A stretch of DNA of 64,000 nucleotides. It comes from Bradyrhizobium oropedii (GTDB lineage Bacteria; Pseudomonadota; Alphaproteobacteria; Rhizobiales; Xanthobacteraceae). This document shows positions 16,465 to 25,341 of the stretch, piece after piece. The translations under genes were made by a program, and so were the position numbers. How positions within the stretch are numbered: the stretch's first letter is position 1; every line of letters begins with the position of its first letter. The notes under the pieces were generated by a model that worked only from the letters and a program-made list of their open reading frames with translations, ran no database searches and was not told the DNA's origin. The stretch covers positions 1-64,000 of the forward strand of contig NZ_JACMYO010000011.1 in NCBI RefSeq assembly GCF_020889685.1. The letters are read 5' to 3'.

Positions 16465-17976
16465 GTGCGCAGCCACTGCCGGACCGCACTTCAACGTCTC
16501 ACGCGCATCGCCATCCCGGCGCTTGCCGTCTTCGTTTGCGCCAAGGCGATCGCGGCGGAGCTGACGCTCGACGTCGCGACCATGCCGCGCGTCGCGACGA
16601 TCGACCCGCGCTTCCAGTCCTACAATATCGAGATGGTCGAGGTGACCGGTGGACGGTTCTGGAAGCCGTACGCCGCCAGCGATGCAAGGGCGGATGCAAA
16701 GGCGGAACGGCTTGCGGCCCGCGCTCCCATCGATCTGCACGATGCCAGGCTGCGCAAGCTCGCCGCAGCCCTCTCGCCCGCGTATCTGCGCGTCAGCGGC
16801 ACCTGGGCCAACAGCACGTTCTTCGCGGATTCCGGGACGCCACCGGCTGCACCGCCGACCGGCTTCAAGGGCGTGCTGACACGACAGCAATGGCGCGACG
16901 TGATCGACTTCTCGCACACGGTCGGTGCTTCCATCGTCACGTCCTTTGCGATCAGCCCCGGCACGCGTGACGCTGCGGGGCGATGGACCTCCGAACAGGC
17001 CCGGCAGCTTCTCGCTTTCACGCGCAAGACAGACCGCCAGATCGCCGCAGCCGAGTTCATGAACGAGCCCGATCTGCCGGCCATCGGCGGTGCGCCTGAG
17101 CGCGACGATGCCGCGGCCTATGGCCGGGATTTTGCCACGTTCCGCGCCTTCATGAAAGCAACAGCACCTGACGTGACGATCCTAGGCCCGGGCACGGTCG
17201 GCACCGGCGCGGATGCACGAGTGCGGTTCGCCGTATCGGCAGCCGGCGTCGATGCGGTCTCCTACCATCATTACGGCGCGCTCTCGGCGCGATGCGGCGG
17301 CGATCGCACCGCGAAGCAGGCATTGTCGGACGAATGGCTGGCACGAACCGGCAAGACATTCGCCCTCTACAAGACGCTGCGCGACCGGCTTGCGTCAAAT
17401 AAGCCGATCTGGCTGACCGAAACCGCCGAGACCGCCTGCGGCGGCAACCGCTGGGCCGCAACCTTCATCGATACGTTCCGCTATCTCGATCAGCTCGGCC
17501 GGCTGGCCAAGGCCGGCGTTCAGGTGGTGATGCACAACACGCTTGCGGCGAGCGACTATGGACTGCTCGGCGAGCGAACCCATCTGCCGCGGCCGAACTA
17601 CTGGGCCGCACTGCTGTGGCGACGGCTGATGGGAACGACCGTGCTCGATGCCGGCGTCGTCGAGGAACCCGGCTTACACGTCTATGCGCATTGCGCGCGC
17701 GACATGCCGGATGGAGTAGCCTTGCTCGTCATCAACAATGATCGTCGGACACAACGCAGGCTGACGCTGTCGGCCGCCTCGCAACGCTACACATTGGCGA
17801 GCGCAACGCCCGCGGACGGCACCATTCAGCTCAACGGCAGCACACTCGCGCTCGGAGCCTCCGATCAGATTCCCGTCCTGAGGAGCGACGCAGCCGCAGC
17901 AGGGGCGATCGCGTTCGCACCGGCAACGATCACGTTCCTGACCGTTGCCGGCGCGGGCAACACCAATTGCCGGTAA
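16465..17976 (+). CDS. Secreted GH79-like (heparanase-like) protein
   Basis: The 503-residue product begins with a signal peptide (positive start, hydrophobic AIPALAVFVCAKAIA, cleavage near residue 31). The mature part resembles family 79 glycoside hydrolases. A YLRVSGTWANSTFF strand comes first, then an acid/base-like FMNEPDLP motif, then a nucleophile-like TETAETACGGNRW motif, then a beta-sandwich C-terminal region. GH79 enzymes cleave beta-glucuronides in plant or animal polysaccharides. The GTG start has a GAGGAG ribosome site. It may release sugars for the preceding uptake cluster, though it is not clearly in the same operon. Confidence 0.75.
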   Translation: MRSHCRTALQRLTRIAIPALAVFVCAKAIAAELTLDVATMPRVATIDPRFQSYNIEMVEVTGGRFWKPYAASDARADAKAERLAARAPIDLHDARLRKLAAALSPAYLRVSGTWANSTFFADSGTPPAAPPTGFKGVLTRQQWRDVIDFSHTVGASIVTSFAISPGTRDAAGRWTSEQARQLLAFTRKTDRQIAAAEFMNEPDLPAIGGAPERDDAAAYGRDFATFRAFMKATAPDVTILGPGTVGTGADARVRFAVSAAGVDAVSYHHYGALSARCGGDRTAKQALSDEWLARTGKTFALYKTLRDRLASNKPIWLTETAETACGGNRWAATFIDTFRYLDQLGRLAKAGVQVVMHNTLAASDYGLLGERTHLPRPNYWAALLWRRLMGTTVLDAGVVEEPGLHVYAHCARDMPDGVALLVINNDRRTQRRLTLSAASQRYTLASATPADGTIQLNGSTLALGASDQIPVLRSDAAAAGAIAFAPATITFLTVAGAGNTNCR

Positions 17977-17991
17977 CGATGCGACGTCGCC

Positions 17992-18843
17992 TTATGCCGC
18001 GTCGCGGCTGGCGTCGGCGGATTCCGGCGAGCGCGCCACCAGATGGCTGAGCATGATCGCGGTCATCAGCCGCTCCATCTCGAGCCATGCGGTGACATGC
18101 GACATGGTCGGCCGGCCACCGAGCGCGAGCTGATTGACATCGTCGACCGCCGTCAATCCGCGCGGATAGAATTCGCGAAAGATCACGCGCTCGGCCAAAC
18201 CGTCAACCAGGCGGAAATTCAACGTCTTCGACAACTCGCTGAGGGCCTCGCCGACCAGGCGCTTGTTGCGCGACCCGAGCGTGGAAAGACGGTTGCGCAA
18301 AACCACCCATTCGAATGCCGGCTGATCGTGCGCGCTGCGCTGGCGTCGCGCTTCCTCCACCATTTCCGAATAGTGGCTGATACCGGTCACCTTGAAATCG
18401 TTCGGATCGACGGTGCCGAGCACGTCGAAGTCGAGGAAGCTGTCGTTCAGCGGCGTAATCAGGGTGTTCGCCAGCGAATGCGTGAACGTCGTCAGGTAAG
18501 TTTCGTGACCGGGGCAATCGATCACGACGAAATCGTGTGATCGGCTCAGCCGTTCGATGATCTCGGCAAGCGCGCTGCGGCCGAGCGTCTCGACCTCGCC
18601 GCTCCTGCCGCTCACCGTCTCAAAGCACATATGCACGGGGATGCCGAGATCCAGCGAGGTTTCCCGCGCCCAGTTCCGCCGGTTGTCGACGTAGTGTGTG
18701 AGCGACTTCTGCTTGTTGTCGAGATCGATGGTGGCGACACGCTGACCCGCCTTGATCAGCGCGACGGCGACGTGCATGGCAATTGTCGACTTGCCGGAGC
18801 CGCCCTTGTTGTTTCCGACAACGATTACGCGCGCGTTTGTCAT
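17992..18843 (-). CDS. mipZ: Division-plane positioning ATPase MipZ
   Basis: This 283-residue ParA/MinD-type ATPase carries the deviant Walker A motif KGGSGKS at residues 13-19, a switch region IDLDNKQKSLTHYVDNR and a Walker B-like FVVIDCPGHE segment. The layout and length match alphaproteobacterial MipZ. That protein binds ParB near the origins and forms a polar gradient that inhibits FtsZ assembly, so that the cell divides at midcell. The gene is transcribed alone, away from the hydratase region, and convergent with the GH79-like gene only 15 bases away. Confidence 0.9.
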   Translation of the reverse strand: MTNARVIVVGNNKGGSGKSTIAMHVAVALIKAGQRVATIDLDNKQKSLTHYVDNRRNWARETSLDLGIPVHMCFETVSGRSGEVETLGRSALAEIIERLSRSHDFVVIDCPGHETYLTTFTHSLANTLITPLNDSFLDFDVLGTVDPNDFKVTGISHYSEMVEEARRQRSAHDQPAFEWVVLRNRLSTLGSRNKRLVGEALSELSKTLNFRLVDGLAERVIFREFYPRGLTAVDDVNQLALGGRPTMSHVTAWLEMERLMTAIMLSHLVARSPESADASRDAA

Positions 18844-19052
18844 GGGGAATCCCTACCGGACGCTTGAGTCAAAGCAGGACGAAACAGAATTTAATGAATG
18901 GTTCGAATCTCCCTGATTCGACGAATCTCGACAAGAGTCGCCGCGACATTGTCGTGATCGAAATTCAGCCGGTTGCGACAAGATTGTCACAACCGCACTG
19001 AGGGCACGTACCGTGAACGCAATGCGCGTCTCAGGGACTAGGGTCCCGGGGA

Positions 19053-19841
19053 CTAGCGGCCCTGAAACACGGCCGCGCGGCGCTCCACGAAGGACTTGAT
19101 GCCCTCGGCCGCATCTGATGTGTTGAGCACGCGCTCGCGGATCTCCGGGATGATCGCAATTGCCGCCTGCTCGCCGGCTTCGATGAACTTGCGGCCCGCT
19201 TCTTTCGTCACCTGGATTCCGAGCGGCGCATTGCGCGCGATGATCTCTGCGAGGGCCATCGCGCGTTCGATCTGCTGCCCGGCCGACACGACCTCCTGCA
19301 CGAGGCCGATCCGATGGGCCTCAGCCGCGGTAAACTCGTCGCACAGCAACAGGTGATACATCGCATCGCCCCAGCCGGCGCGGCTGATGTAGCGGAAATG
19401 CGCGCCCGCCAGCGGCGCAATGCCGCGCCTGGCTTCCATCTGGCAGAAGCGGCTGTCGTCCGCGGCAACGACGATATCACCCGCCAGCATCATCTCGATG
19501 CCGACGGTGAACACGATGCCCTGCACTGCCGTGACGATCGGCTTCCGGCATCGCTTCGACAACCCGAACGGATCGACGTTGCCCTCCGGCAGCGGCTTGC
19601 GCGATGCGGTCGGGCCGAAGAATTTCGGCATGTCGAGACCCGCGGTGAAACTCCCGCCGGCGGCGCAGAGCACGCCGACCCAGAGGCCGTCGTCATTGTC
19701 GAGCAAGGTCAGCGCGTCGGACAGCTCTTCCATCATCTCCGGGCTGAAGGCGTTCTTCTTGGCGGGATTGTCGATGGTGATCTTCAGGATGCGATCGTGC
19801 CGCTCGTGGCGGACCCGCCCCTCGCTCGCGCTGCCGGACAT
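19053..19841 (-). CDS. Enoyl-CoA hydratase/isomerase family protein
   Basis: A 262-residue crotonase-family protein. Oxyanion-hole segments read GGSFTAGLDMPKF and GIVFTVGIEMMLAGDIVVAA, and the following helix has EARRGIAPLAGAHF. The usual pair of catalytic glutamates is not obvious, so hydratase activity is not assured. I chose the ATG at 19841, preceded by a strong GGGAGGA ribosome site; the frame continues upstream but would cover the operator. The gene diverges from a TetR regulator with a palindrome between them, which makes it the likely regulated target. Confidence 0.87.
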   Translation of the reverse strand: MSGSASEGRVRHERHDRILKITIDNPAKKNAFSPEMMEELSDALTLLDNDDGLWVGVLCAAGGSFTAGLDMPKFFGPTASRKPLPEGNVDPFGLSKRCRKPIVTAVQGIVFTVGIEMMLAGDIVVAADDSRFCQMEARRGIAPLAGAHFRYISRAGWGDAMYHLLLCDEFTAAEAHRIGLVQEVVSAGQQIERAMALAEIIARNAPLGIQVTKEAGRKFIEAGEQAAIAIIPEIRERVLNTSDAAEGIKSFVERRAAVFQGR

Positions 19842-19871
19842 CTGTTCCTCCCTGCTTTGTGACTGACGAAT

Positions 19872-19897
19872 TTCTGGATGATACTTGTCATCCAGAA
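19872..19897. promoter_or_regulatory. Perfect palindrome, likely TetR operator
   Basis: Arms TTCTGGATGA and TCATCCAGAA, ten perfect bases each, flank a six-base spacer in the region between the divergent hydratase and tetR genes. A further half-site (ATCCAGAA) lies about 14 bases on. The dyad is in the right place for a TetR dimer to repress both genes. Confidence 0.82.
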
Positions 19898-19945
19898 GCA
19901 TGATGGTCATAATCCAGAAAGAGAGTCAAACAGGGGCACTGCGAG

Positions 19946-20515
19946 ATGGGCCATTCCCAGGCCGACAAGGCCAGGAGCCGTGAGCGTATTCTGAACGAGG
20001 CCGCGACGCAGATCCGCGACAAGGGGCTCGACGCGCTCAGCATCGGCAGCCTGATGCAGCAGGTGAAGCTGACCCATGGCGGCTTCTATGGGCACTTCGC
20101 CTCGCGTTCGGATCTGATCGCCGCGGCGCTGCAACAGGCGCTGACCTCAGGCGAAGCCTCGGCGCACGCAGCGCGCGATCCCGACAAGCCGGTCAGCGTC
20201 AACGCGCTGGTGCGAAGCTATCTCAGCCGCAGCCATCGCGACCAGCCCAAGTCGGGCTGCGCGATCGGGGCGCTGATCTCCGATGTCGGCCGCGCCGACG
20301 AACAATGCCGCGCGGTGATGGAGCCGCACATCGAATCCTTCATCGCCAAGGTCGCCGAGACGCTCGTCGACGATAACGATAGCCGCGCGATCGTCGCGGT
20401 GAGTGCGATGGTCGGCGCACTCGCGATCTCGCGCGTCCTCACCGACCCGAAGCGGTCCGACGCCGTTCTGCGTACGGTGCGCGACAGCATCGTCGCGATG
20501 GCGTCCGACGAATGA
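19946..20515 (+). CDS. TetR-family transcriptional regulator
   Basis: The 189-residue protein has the TetR N-terminal DNA-binding domain: ILNEAATQIRDKGLDALSIG followed by a recognition helix with THGGFYGHFASRSDLI (residues about 40-55). The C-terminal ligand domain includes GCAIGALISDVGRADEQC, a pattern common in one large TetR branch of rhizobia whose members sense small electrophiles or acyl compounds. It diverges from the hydratase gene and the operator at 19872-19897 lies between them, so autoregulation and control of that hydratase are likely. The GST and SDR genes downstream are possible further targets. Confidence 0.9.
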   Translation: MGHSQADKARSRERILNEAATQIRDKGLDALSIGSLMQQVKLTHGGFYGHFASRSDLIAAALQQALTSGEASAHAARDPDKPVSVNALVRSYLSRSHRDQPKSGCAIGALISDVGRADEQCRAVMEPHIESFIAKVAETLVDDNDSRAIVAVSAMVGALAISRVLTDPKRSDAVLRTVRDSIVAMASDE

Positions 20516-20547
20516 TTTCGCCCGCGCCGCGGGCACCTTGTTTGTTT

Positions 20548-20621
20548 GAGCATGATCTCCGCGCAAACGCGTTCCGCGTTTGTCGCGAGGGAAAACCGGT
20601 TTCCACTTTTCCGGATCATGC
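20548..20621. repeat. Dispersed intergenic repeat of a second type
   Basis: The 74-base element has inverted 8-base ends (GCATGATC and GATCATGC) and an internal AACGCGTTCCGCGTT dyad followed by GGAAAACCGGTTTCCACTTT. Elements with this look are very frequent between genes in Bradyrhizobium and Rhodopseudomonas. The ACCGGTTT core is shared with the repeats at 553 and 2816, hinting at one broad family. Confidence 0.65.
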
Positions 20622-20638
20622 AATTGATGGAGCAAGCC

Positions 20639-21397
20639 ATGAACGACCGATCCGCCCTTGAGCCGACCGCGGTGCAAGGAAGCGTGCTGATTGCCGGCGT
20701 CGGCGCGTCCAACGGCCTCGGCGCCGCGATCGCGCGTCGCTTTGCCGCCGGCGGTTATCCCGTCGCGATCGCCGGCCGCAACGCCGAGAAGCTGGAGGCG
20801 ACGGCAGCCGAACTCGCCGCTGATGGCGCTGAGGTCACCCATGTCGTGGGCGATGCCTCAACGGCGGCCGATGTCGCCCGCTTCGTCACGGCTGCCGAGA
20901 AGCTCGCGCCACTCGCGATGGCCGTGCACAATGCAGGCTCCAACCGGCCCGCACCGTTCCTCAAGGTCAGCGAGCAGCGCTTCGAGGAGCACTGGCGCGA
21001 GCACGCGCTTGGCGGCTTCCAGCTCGCGCAGGCCGCGATCCCGGCATTGCTTGCGCGCGGCGGCGGCACGCTGGTGTTCACCGGCGCCAGCGGCTCGCTG
21101 CGCGGCAAGGCCAACTACTCACCATTCGCCGCCGCCAAGGCCGCACTGCGTGCGCTGGCGCAGAGCGTGGCGCGGGAATTCGGACCGCAGGGCATTCATG
21201 TCGGTCACGTCGTGGTCGACGGCGGCATCGGGGGTGATCGGCTGCTTAGCATGCGTCCGCAATTGAAGGACGAGCGCGGGCCGGATGGCCGGCTCAACAT
21301 CGCGGCCATCGCCGAGGCCTATTGGGTGCTGCATCACCAGCATCGTAGCGCCTGGACGCTGGAGCTCGACCTGCGGCCCTGGGCGGAACAGTTCTGA
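20639..21397 (+). CDS. SDR-family oxidoreductase with Phe at the catalytic Tyr site
   Basis: A 252-residue short-chain dehydrogenase/reductase. The cofactor loop reads GVGASNGLGAAIARRF and the core has HNAGSNRPAP and TGASGSLRGK. The active-site region reads SPFAAAKAAL, where the usual YxxxK motif has phenylalanine in place of tyrosine, while the lysine remains. Loss of the tyrosine normally abolishes classical SDR chemistry, so the enzyme may be atypical or a binding protein. The ATG at 20639 follows a repeat element. The gene runs parallel to tetR, GST and monooxygenase genes with gaps of more than 100 bases. Confidence 0.87.
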   Translation: MNDRSALEPTAVQGSVLIAGVGASNGLGAAIARRFAAGGYPVAIAGRNAEKLEATAAELAADGAEVTHVVGDASTAADVARFVTAAEKLAPLAMAVHNAGSNRPAPFLKVSEQRFEEHWREHALGGFQLAQAAIPALLARGGGTLVFTGASGSLRGKANYSPFAAAKAALRALAQSVAREFGPQGIHVGHVVVDGGIGGDRLLSMRPQLKDERGPDGRLNIAAIAEAYWVLHHQHRSAWTLELDLRPWAEQF

Positions 21398-21505
21398 CGA
21401 CGCGCGCCGCCGTCGTTCTCCGGGAAATCGGTTGCGATCCGCTGAAATCTTGTCAGGCTATGCGACAAGGTCCGTCGAGATCGCACCATACTCCGGGAGA
21501 AGGCC

Positions 21506-22429
21506 ATGTCGCAGCCCACGCCGATCCTGCATCATTTCGATCAGTCGCCGTTCTCCGAGAAGATCCGCATCATCTTCGGATTCAAGAAGCTCGCTTGGAA
21601 CTCGGTGCGGATTTCACGGATCATGCCGCGGCCGGACCTGATGCCGATGACCGGCGGCTATCGCCGCACGCCGACGATGCAGATCGGCGCGGACATCTAT
21701 TGTGACACCCAGATCATCATCCGCGAGGTGGAGCGGCGCTATCCGACGCCGACGCTGTTTCCCGCGGGCAATGCCGGAATGCCCTGGGCGCTCGGCATGT
21801 GGGCCGACCGGCCGTTCTTCCAGAACACGGTCACCCTCGCGTTCGGCTTCATCGGCGACAAGGTCCCGCAGGATTTCATCGAGGATCGCGAAAAGCTGCG
21901 CGGCGCCAAGTTCGATGTCGCCGCCATGGCCGCGGCGCTGCCGCAGATGCGCGACCAGTTCCGCGCCAATGTCGACTGGATCGAGGCGCAACTCGGCGAC
22001 GGCCGACCGTGGCTGTTCGGCGAGTTCAGCCTCGCCGACGTCAGCGCCTCCATGAACGTGTGGTACGCACGGCAAAGCATCGCCACGATCGACGAAATCA
22101 TGAAGCCCTTTCCACGTACTGCGGCGTGGGAAGAGCGCATCCGCGCCATCGGCCACGGCACGCGCACCGAGATGTCGTCGGCCGACGCGCTCGAGATCGC
22201 GGCGAAGGCGGAGCCGGAGTCGCCTGTGTTCGGCGACCCTGCGGACCCGAACGGTCGCAAGCCCGGCGACGTCGTCGGCGTGATGCCGGATGACTACGGC
22301 AAGATCCCGGTCCACGGCGAGATCGTCTCGCTGTCGGCGCAGCACATCGCGATCCGTCGGTCCGACGAACGGGTCGGCGAGGTCGTGGTGCATTTCCCGC
22401 GGGCCGGCTTCCTGGTCATCCCGGGCTGA
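21506..22429 (+). CDS. Glutathione S-transferase family protein with extra C-terminal domain
   Basis: The 307-residue protein has an N-terminal thioredoxin-like GST domain (residues 1-80; HHFDQSPFSEKIRIIFGFKK with the Ser-Pro motif at the glutathione site, and RTPTMQIGADIYCDTQIII). An all-helical C-terminal GST domain follows (to about 215, with FSLADVSASM). The last 80 or so residues form an additional region starting about SPVFGDPADPNGRKPGD, which ordinary GSTs lack. GSTs conjugate or reduce electrophiles with glutathione in the cytoplasm. The extra domain is unrecognised. Confidence 0.85.
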   Translation: MSQPTPILHHFDQSPFSEKIRIIFGFKKLAWNSVRISRIMPRPDLMPMTGGYRRTPTMQIGADIYCDTQIIIREVERRYPTPTLFPAGNAGMPWALGMWADRPFFQNTVTLAFGFIGDKVPQDFIEDREKLRGAKFDVAAMAAALPQMRDQFRANVDWIEAQLGDGRPWLFGEFSLADVSASMNVWYARQSIATIDEIMKPFPRTAAWEERIRAIGHGTRTEMSSADALEIAAKAEPESPVFGDPADPNGRKPGDVVGVMPDDYGKIPVHGEIVSLSAQHIAIRRSDERVGEVVVHFPRAGFLVIPG

Positions 22430-22637
22430 TCGCCGCCAGCCGCAGCCGCCCAGAAACGCTGCGTTTCGTGGCGTGACCTTGTCGGGCGGCGAACAGGCCA
22501 TAAGTCGGAAGCATCTCCAACCGAAGGCTCCACAGCGCAGGCTTGCGGACATCTCAGCAAGCAACACGACCTCTCGGCCTGCGCGCGATGGGTGGCCCGT
22601 GGCGGATGCTCCGCCACGCCGACAACTGGACTATGTG

Positions 22638-23672
22638 ATGACGACCTCTCTCGAATTCGGGCTCGACACGTTCGGCGACGTCACCAAGGACGCCGCCGGC
22701 GCGCCGCTTCCCCATGCCCAGGTGATCCGCAACGTCGTCGACGAGGCGGTGCTGGCCGATCAACTCGGGATCGATTTCATCGGGCTCGGCGAGCACCACC
22801 GGGCCGACTTTGCGATCTCTTCGCCTGAGACCGTGCTCGCGGCAATCGCCGCACGCACCCAGAACATCCGCCTCGGTTCGGCGGTGACCGTGTTGAGCTC
22901 GGACGATCCGATCCGCGTCTTCCAGCGCTTCGCAACCGTCGACGCGGTCTCGAACGGCCGCGCCGAAGTGATCCTCGGCCGCGGCTCCTTCACCGAATCG
23001 TTCCCGCTGTTCGGCTTCGACCTCAAGCAATACAACGAGCTGTTCGAGGAGAAGCTCGACCTGTTCACCGAGCTGTTGAAGCAGGAGCCGGTGACCTGGC
23101 AGGGCAAGCTGCGGCCGCCGCTGAAGGCTCAGTCGGTCTATCCGCCGATCGAGCACGGCCGGCTGAAGACCTGGATCGGTGTCGGCGGCAGCCCCGAATC
23201 GGTGGTGCGCGCGGCGCATTACGATCTGCCGTTGATGCTCGCCATCATCGGCGGCGATCCCAAGCGCTTCGCGCCCTATGTCGACCTGCACCAGCGCGCC
23301 TACCAGCAGTTCGGGCGGACGCCGAAGCCGATCGGCGTGCATTCGCCGGGCTACGTCGCCGAGACGGACGCGCAAGCTCGGGAAGAGCTGTGGCCCGACT
23401 ACAAGGTCATGCGCGACCGGATCGGCAAGGAGCGCGGCTGGCCGCCGATGGGCCGCGACGAGTTCGTCGCTGAAGCCGAGCACGGCTCGCTTTATGTCGG
23501 TGCCCCGGAAACCGTTGCGCGCAAGATCGCGGCGACCGTGAAGGCGCTCGGCGCGGCACGCTTCCAGCTGAAATACTCGGCCGGCCCACTGCCGCACGAG
23601 AAGCTGATGAAGAGCATCGAGCTCTACGGCAGCAAGGTGGTGCCGATGGTCCGCGACATGCTCGCTGCGTGA
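22638..23672 (+). CDS. Luciferase-like flavin monooxygenase family protein
   Basis: A 344-residue luciferase-like monooxygenase (LLM) with a bacterial luciferase TIM barrel. It shows the IDFIGLGEHHRADFAISSPE segment near residues 45-64, TQNIRLGSAVTVLSSDDPIR, and the VSNGRAEVILGRGSF segment. LLM proteins use reduced FMN or F420 to oxidise small molecules. This subgroup, annotated as FMN-dependent oxidoreductases, has no firm substrate. The ATG at 22638 is chosen because the coding signal starts there; an in-frame extension upstream crosses the previous gene. Confidence 0.86.
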   Translation: MTTSLEFGLDTFGDVTKDAAGAPLPHAQVIRNVVDEAVLADQLGIDFIGLGEHHRADFAISSPETVLAAIAARTQNIRLGSAVTVLSSDDPIRVFQRFATVDAVSNGRAEVILGRGSFTESFPLFGFDLKQYNELFEEKLDLFTELLKQEPVTWQGKLRPPLKAQSVYPPIEHGRLKTWIGVGGSPESVVRAAHYDLPLMLAIIGGDPKRFAPYVDLHQRAYQQFGRTPKPIGVHSPGYVAETDAQAREELWPDYKVMRDRIGKERGWPPMGRDEFVAEAEHGSLYVGAPETVARKIAATVKALGAARFQLKYSAGPLPHEKLMKSIELYGSKVVPMVRDMLAA

Positions 23673-23714
23673 CGCACGAGAGGCAGCATCTCGAGCCAGC
23701 CTCACAAAGCAAAA

Positions 23715-23738
23715 CCCCCGGCGTTTTGGCGCCGGGGG
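23715..23738 (-). terminator. Rho-independent terminator of the porin gene
   Basis: A nine-base GC stem (CCCCCGGCG with its complement) and six-base loop lie about 30 bases after the porin stop. On the minus strand the stem is followed by TTTT. The same hairpin may also stop transcripts from the monooxygenase on the other strand. Confidence 0.85.
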
Positions 23739-23769
23739 CTGTGTTAGATTGCAGTCAGATCAACCGGTA

Positions 23770-25341
23770 TTACCAGTTGCGCTGAGCGCGGAGCAGAAGG
23801 AGGACCGTGTTCTGGTCCTTCAGCTCGTAGATGGCGCCCGGCTTTCCGATAGCGGCGCTGCCCGGATACGTGATCGTGCCAGCGAACTTCTGATCCAGGT
23901 GAGTGTAGGTCAAATCTGCCGTGAAGGTCAGGTTCTTGACCGGGGTCCACTGGGTCTGCGTGCCGATCTGCGCAATGTTGTAGTCGGGGTTGCAGGAGGT
24001 CAGGTTGGATCCTGCGCCAAGCAGGAGGCCGAACGAACCACCCACACCAGTTCCGCCGGGACCGCAGATGTAGCCCTTGGCCGTGTCGTTGTAGCGGACG
24101 CCAGCATAAGCGCCGTAGATGCTGGTGTTCCAGCTCGGGCTCCAGTTGTGGACGTACGCACCGCGCATACCCCAGGTCTTGATCGTCTGCTGCGAGCCAC
24201 CGGTGACGAACACGGTGTCCGGCGCAATGCCGAAGCCGATGCTCTGGTAAGCACCAGGGATACCGGTGTTGCCGAAGATGGTGTTCGCGCCAGCCGAACC
24301 GGCGAGGTCCTGGATGTTGTAGCGGGTCGCACCGTCCGTGTAGACGCCCTGGATGTTGATCGTGTCGCCAGGTCCGGTCGGGATGTTCTTGATCGACAGG
24401 GCCAACTGACCTGCCCAGCCCCACTTGTCTTCCGGATGACCGGTCAACTCGTTGCCGCCGTAGTAGGCCACGTGGTTATCATGCGCCGCGAACGAAGCCT
24501 GGAACAGTCCCCAAGCCTGGTCGACACGCAGCATCGCGACGAGGTCCGGAGCAATCGTTCCGGCGTAGTCGCTGGCACCGAACACACCGAGGGCGCCAGG
24601 AGGCGCGATAGTGACCGGTGCACCAAGATTGATGGCACCAGCCTGATAGTACTGGGTCTGATCCTGCGCCGACAGAGAGAGCGACACGCCGTTGCCGAAC
24701 TGCGCGGTGTAGGTGAACTGGTTCACACCAGTGATCGTGCCGCCGCCGCCGACGAGACCGTCGAAGTTGTTGCCCGGATAGTTGGCCCACGGCGCCGAGA
24801 ACTGCGAGACCGCCTTACCGATGGTGAAGCCGGCGAACTGGATGAAGGCGTAGTAGACGCCGACCGTACCGCCCGCAACCGCACCGGAGTTGGCGTTGTT
24901 CGGTGCCGAAACCGTGCCGATTGGCGAGTAGACGGTCGATCCGTTGCCCTGCCCGGCATAGGTGTCCGACGTCCAGGAGAACGTCGCATCGAAGAAGGTG
25001 CGGACCACGCCGTATTCGGTCGCGGTGCGGGTATCGATGTTCAGGTCTTCACGCGAACGCCAGGTGTAGCCGTTGGTGAAGCGGTTCTTTGCACCACCAG
25101 CGCCCGAGGTGTTTCCGGTGTCGTCCGAGTTGGTGTTCGCGAGAACGTCCACGCGCAGGTAGCCGCCCAGCTTGATACAGGTATCGGTGCCCGGGATGTA
25201 ATAGAAACCGGGACCATACAGGGAGCAAACCTTCACGTACTCGACCGCTTTGGCCTTGACGGGAAGATCGGCCGCCTGAGCTCCGCCGACCGCGACGAGA
25301 GCCGCCGCCGAGCCGAGGATAAGGCTCTTAACCATCTTCAT
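23770..25341 (-). CDS. Outer-membrane porin of the Omp2b/Porin_2 family
   Basis: The 523-residue product has a clear signal peptide (MKMVKSLILG start, cleavage after AQA at residue 23) and a mature chain starting ADLPVKAKAVEYVKVCSLYG, as in alphaproteobacterial Porin_2 proteins. Two early cysteines (in VKVCSLYG and DTCIKLGGY) are typical of this family. The rest is Gly/Asn/Thr-rich beta-barrel sequence and ends with an aromatic-rich LLLRAQRNW. It forms a trimeric channel for small hydrophilic solutes. The start has an AGGAGGT-like ribosome site, and codon choice is markedly C-ending, as in highly expressed genes. Confidence 0.92.
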   Translation of the reverse strand: MKMVKSLILGSAAALVAVGGAQAADLPVKAKAVEYVKVCSLYGPGFYYIPGTDTCIKLGGYLRVDVLANTNSDDTGNTSGAGGAKNRFTNGYTWRSREDLNIDTRTATEYGVVRTFFDATFSWTSDTYAGQGNGSTVYSPIGTVSAPNNANSGAVAGGTVGVYYAFIQFAGFTIGKAVSQFSAPWANYPGNNFDGLVGGGGTITGVNQFTYTAQFGNGVSLSLSAQDQTQYYQAGAINLGAPVTIAPPGALGVFGASDYAGTIAPDLVAMLRVDQAWGLFQASFAAHDNHVAYYGGNELTGHPEDKWGWAGQLALSIKNIPTGPGDTINIQGVYTDGATRYNIQDLAGSAGANTIFGNTGIPGAYQSIGFGIAPDTVFVTGGSQQTIKTWGMRGAYVHNWSPSWNTSIYGAYAGVRYNDTAKGYICGPGGTGVGGSFGLLLGAGSNLTSCNPDYNIAQIGTQTQWTPVKNLTFTADLTYTHLDQKFAGTITYPGSAAIGKPGAIYELKDQNTVLLLLRAQRNW

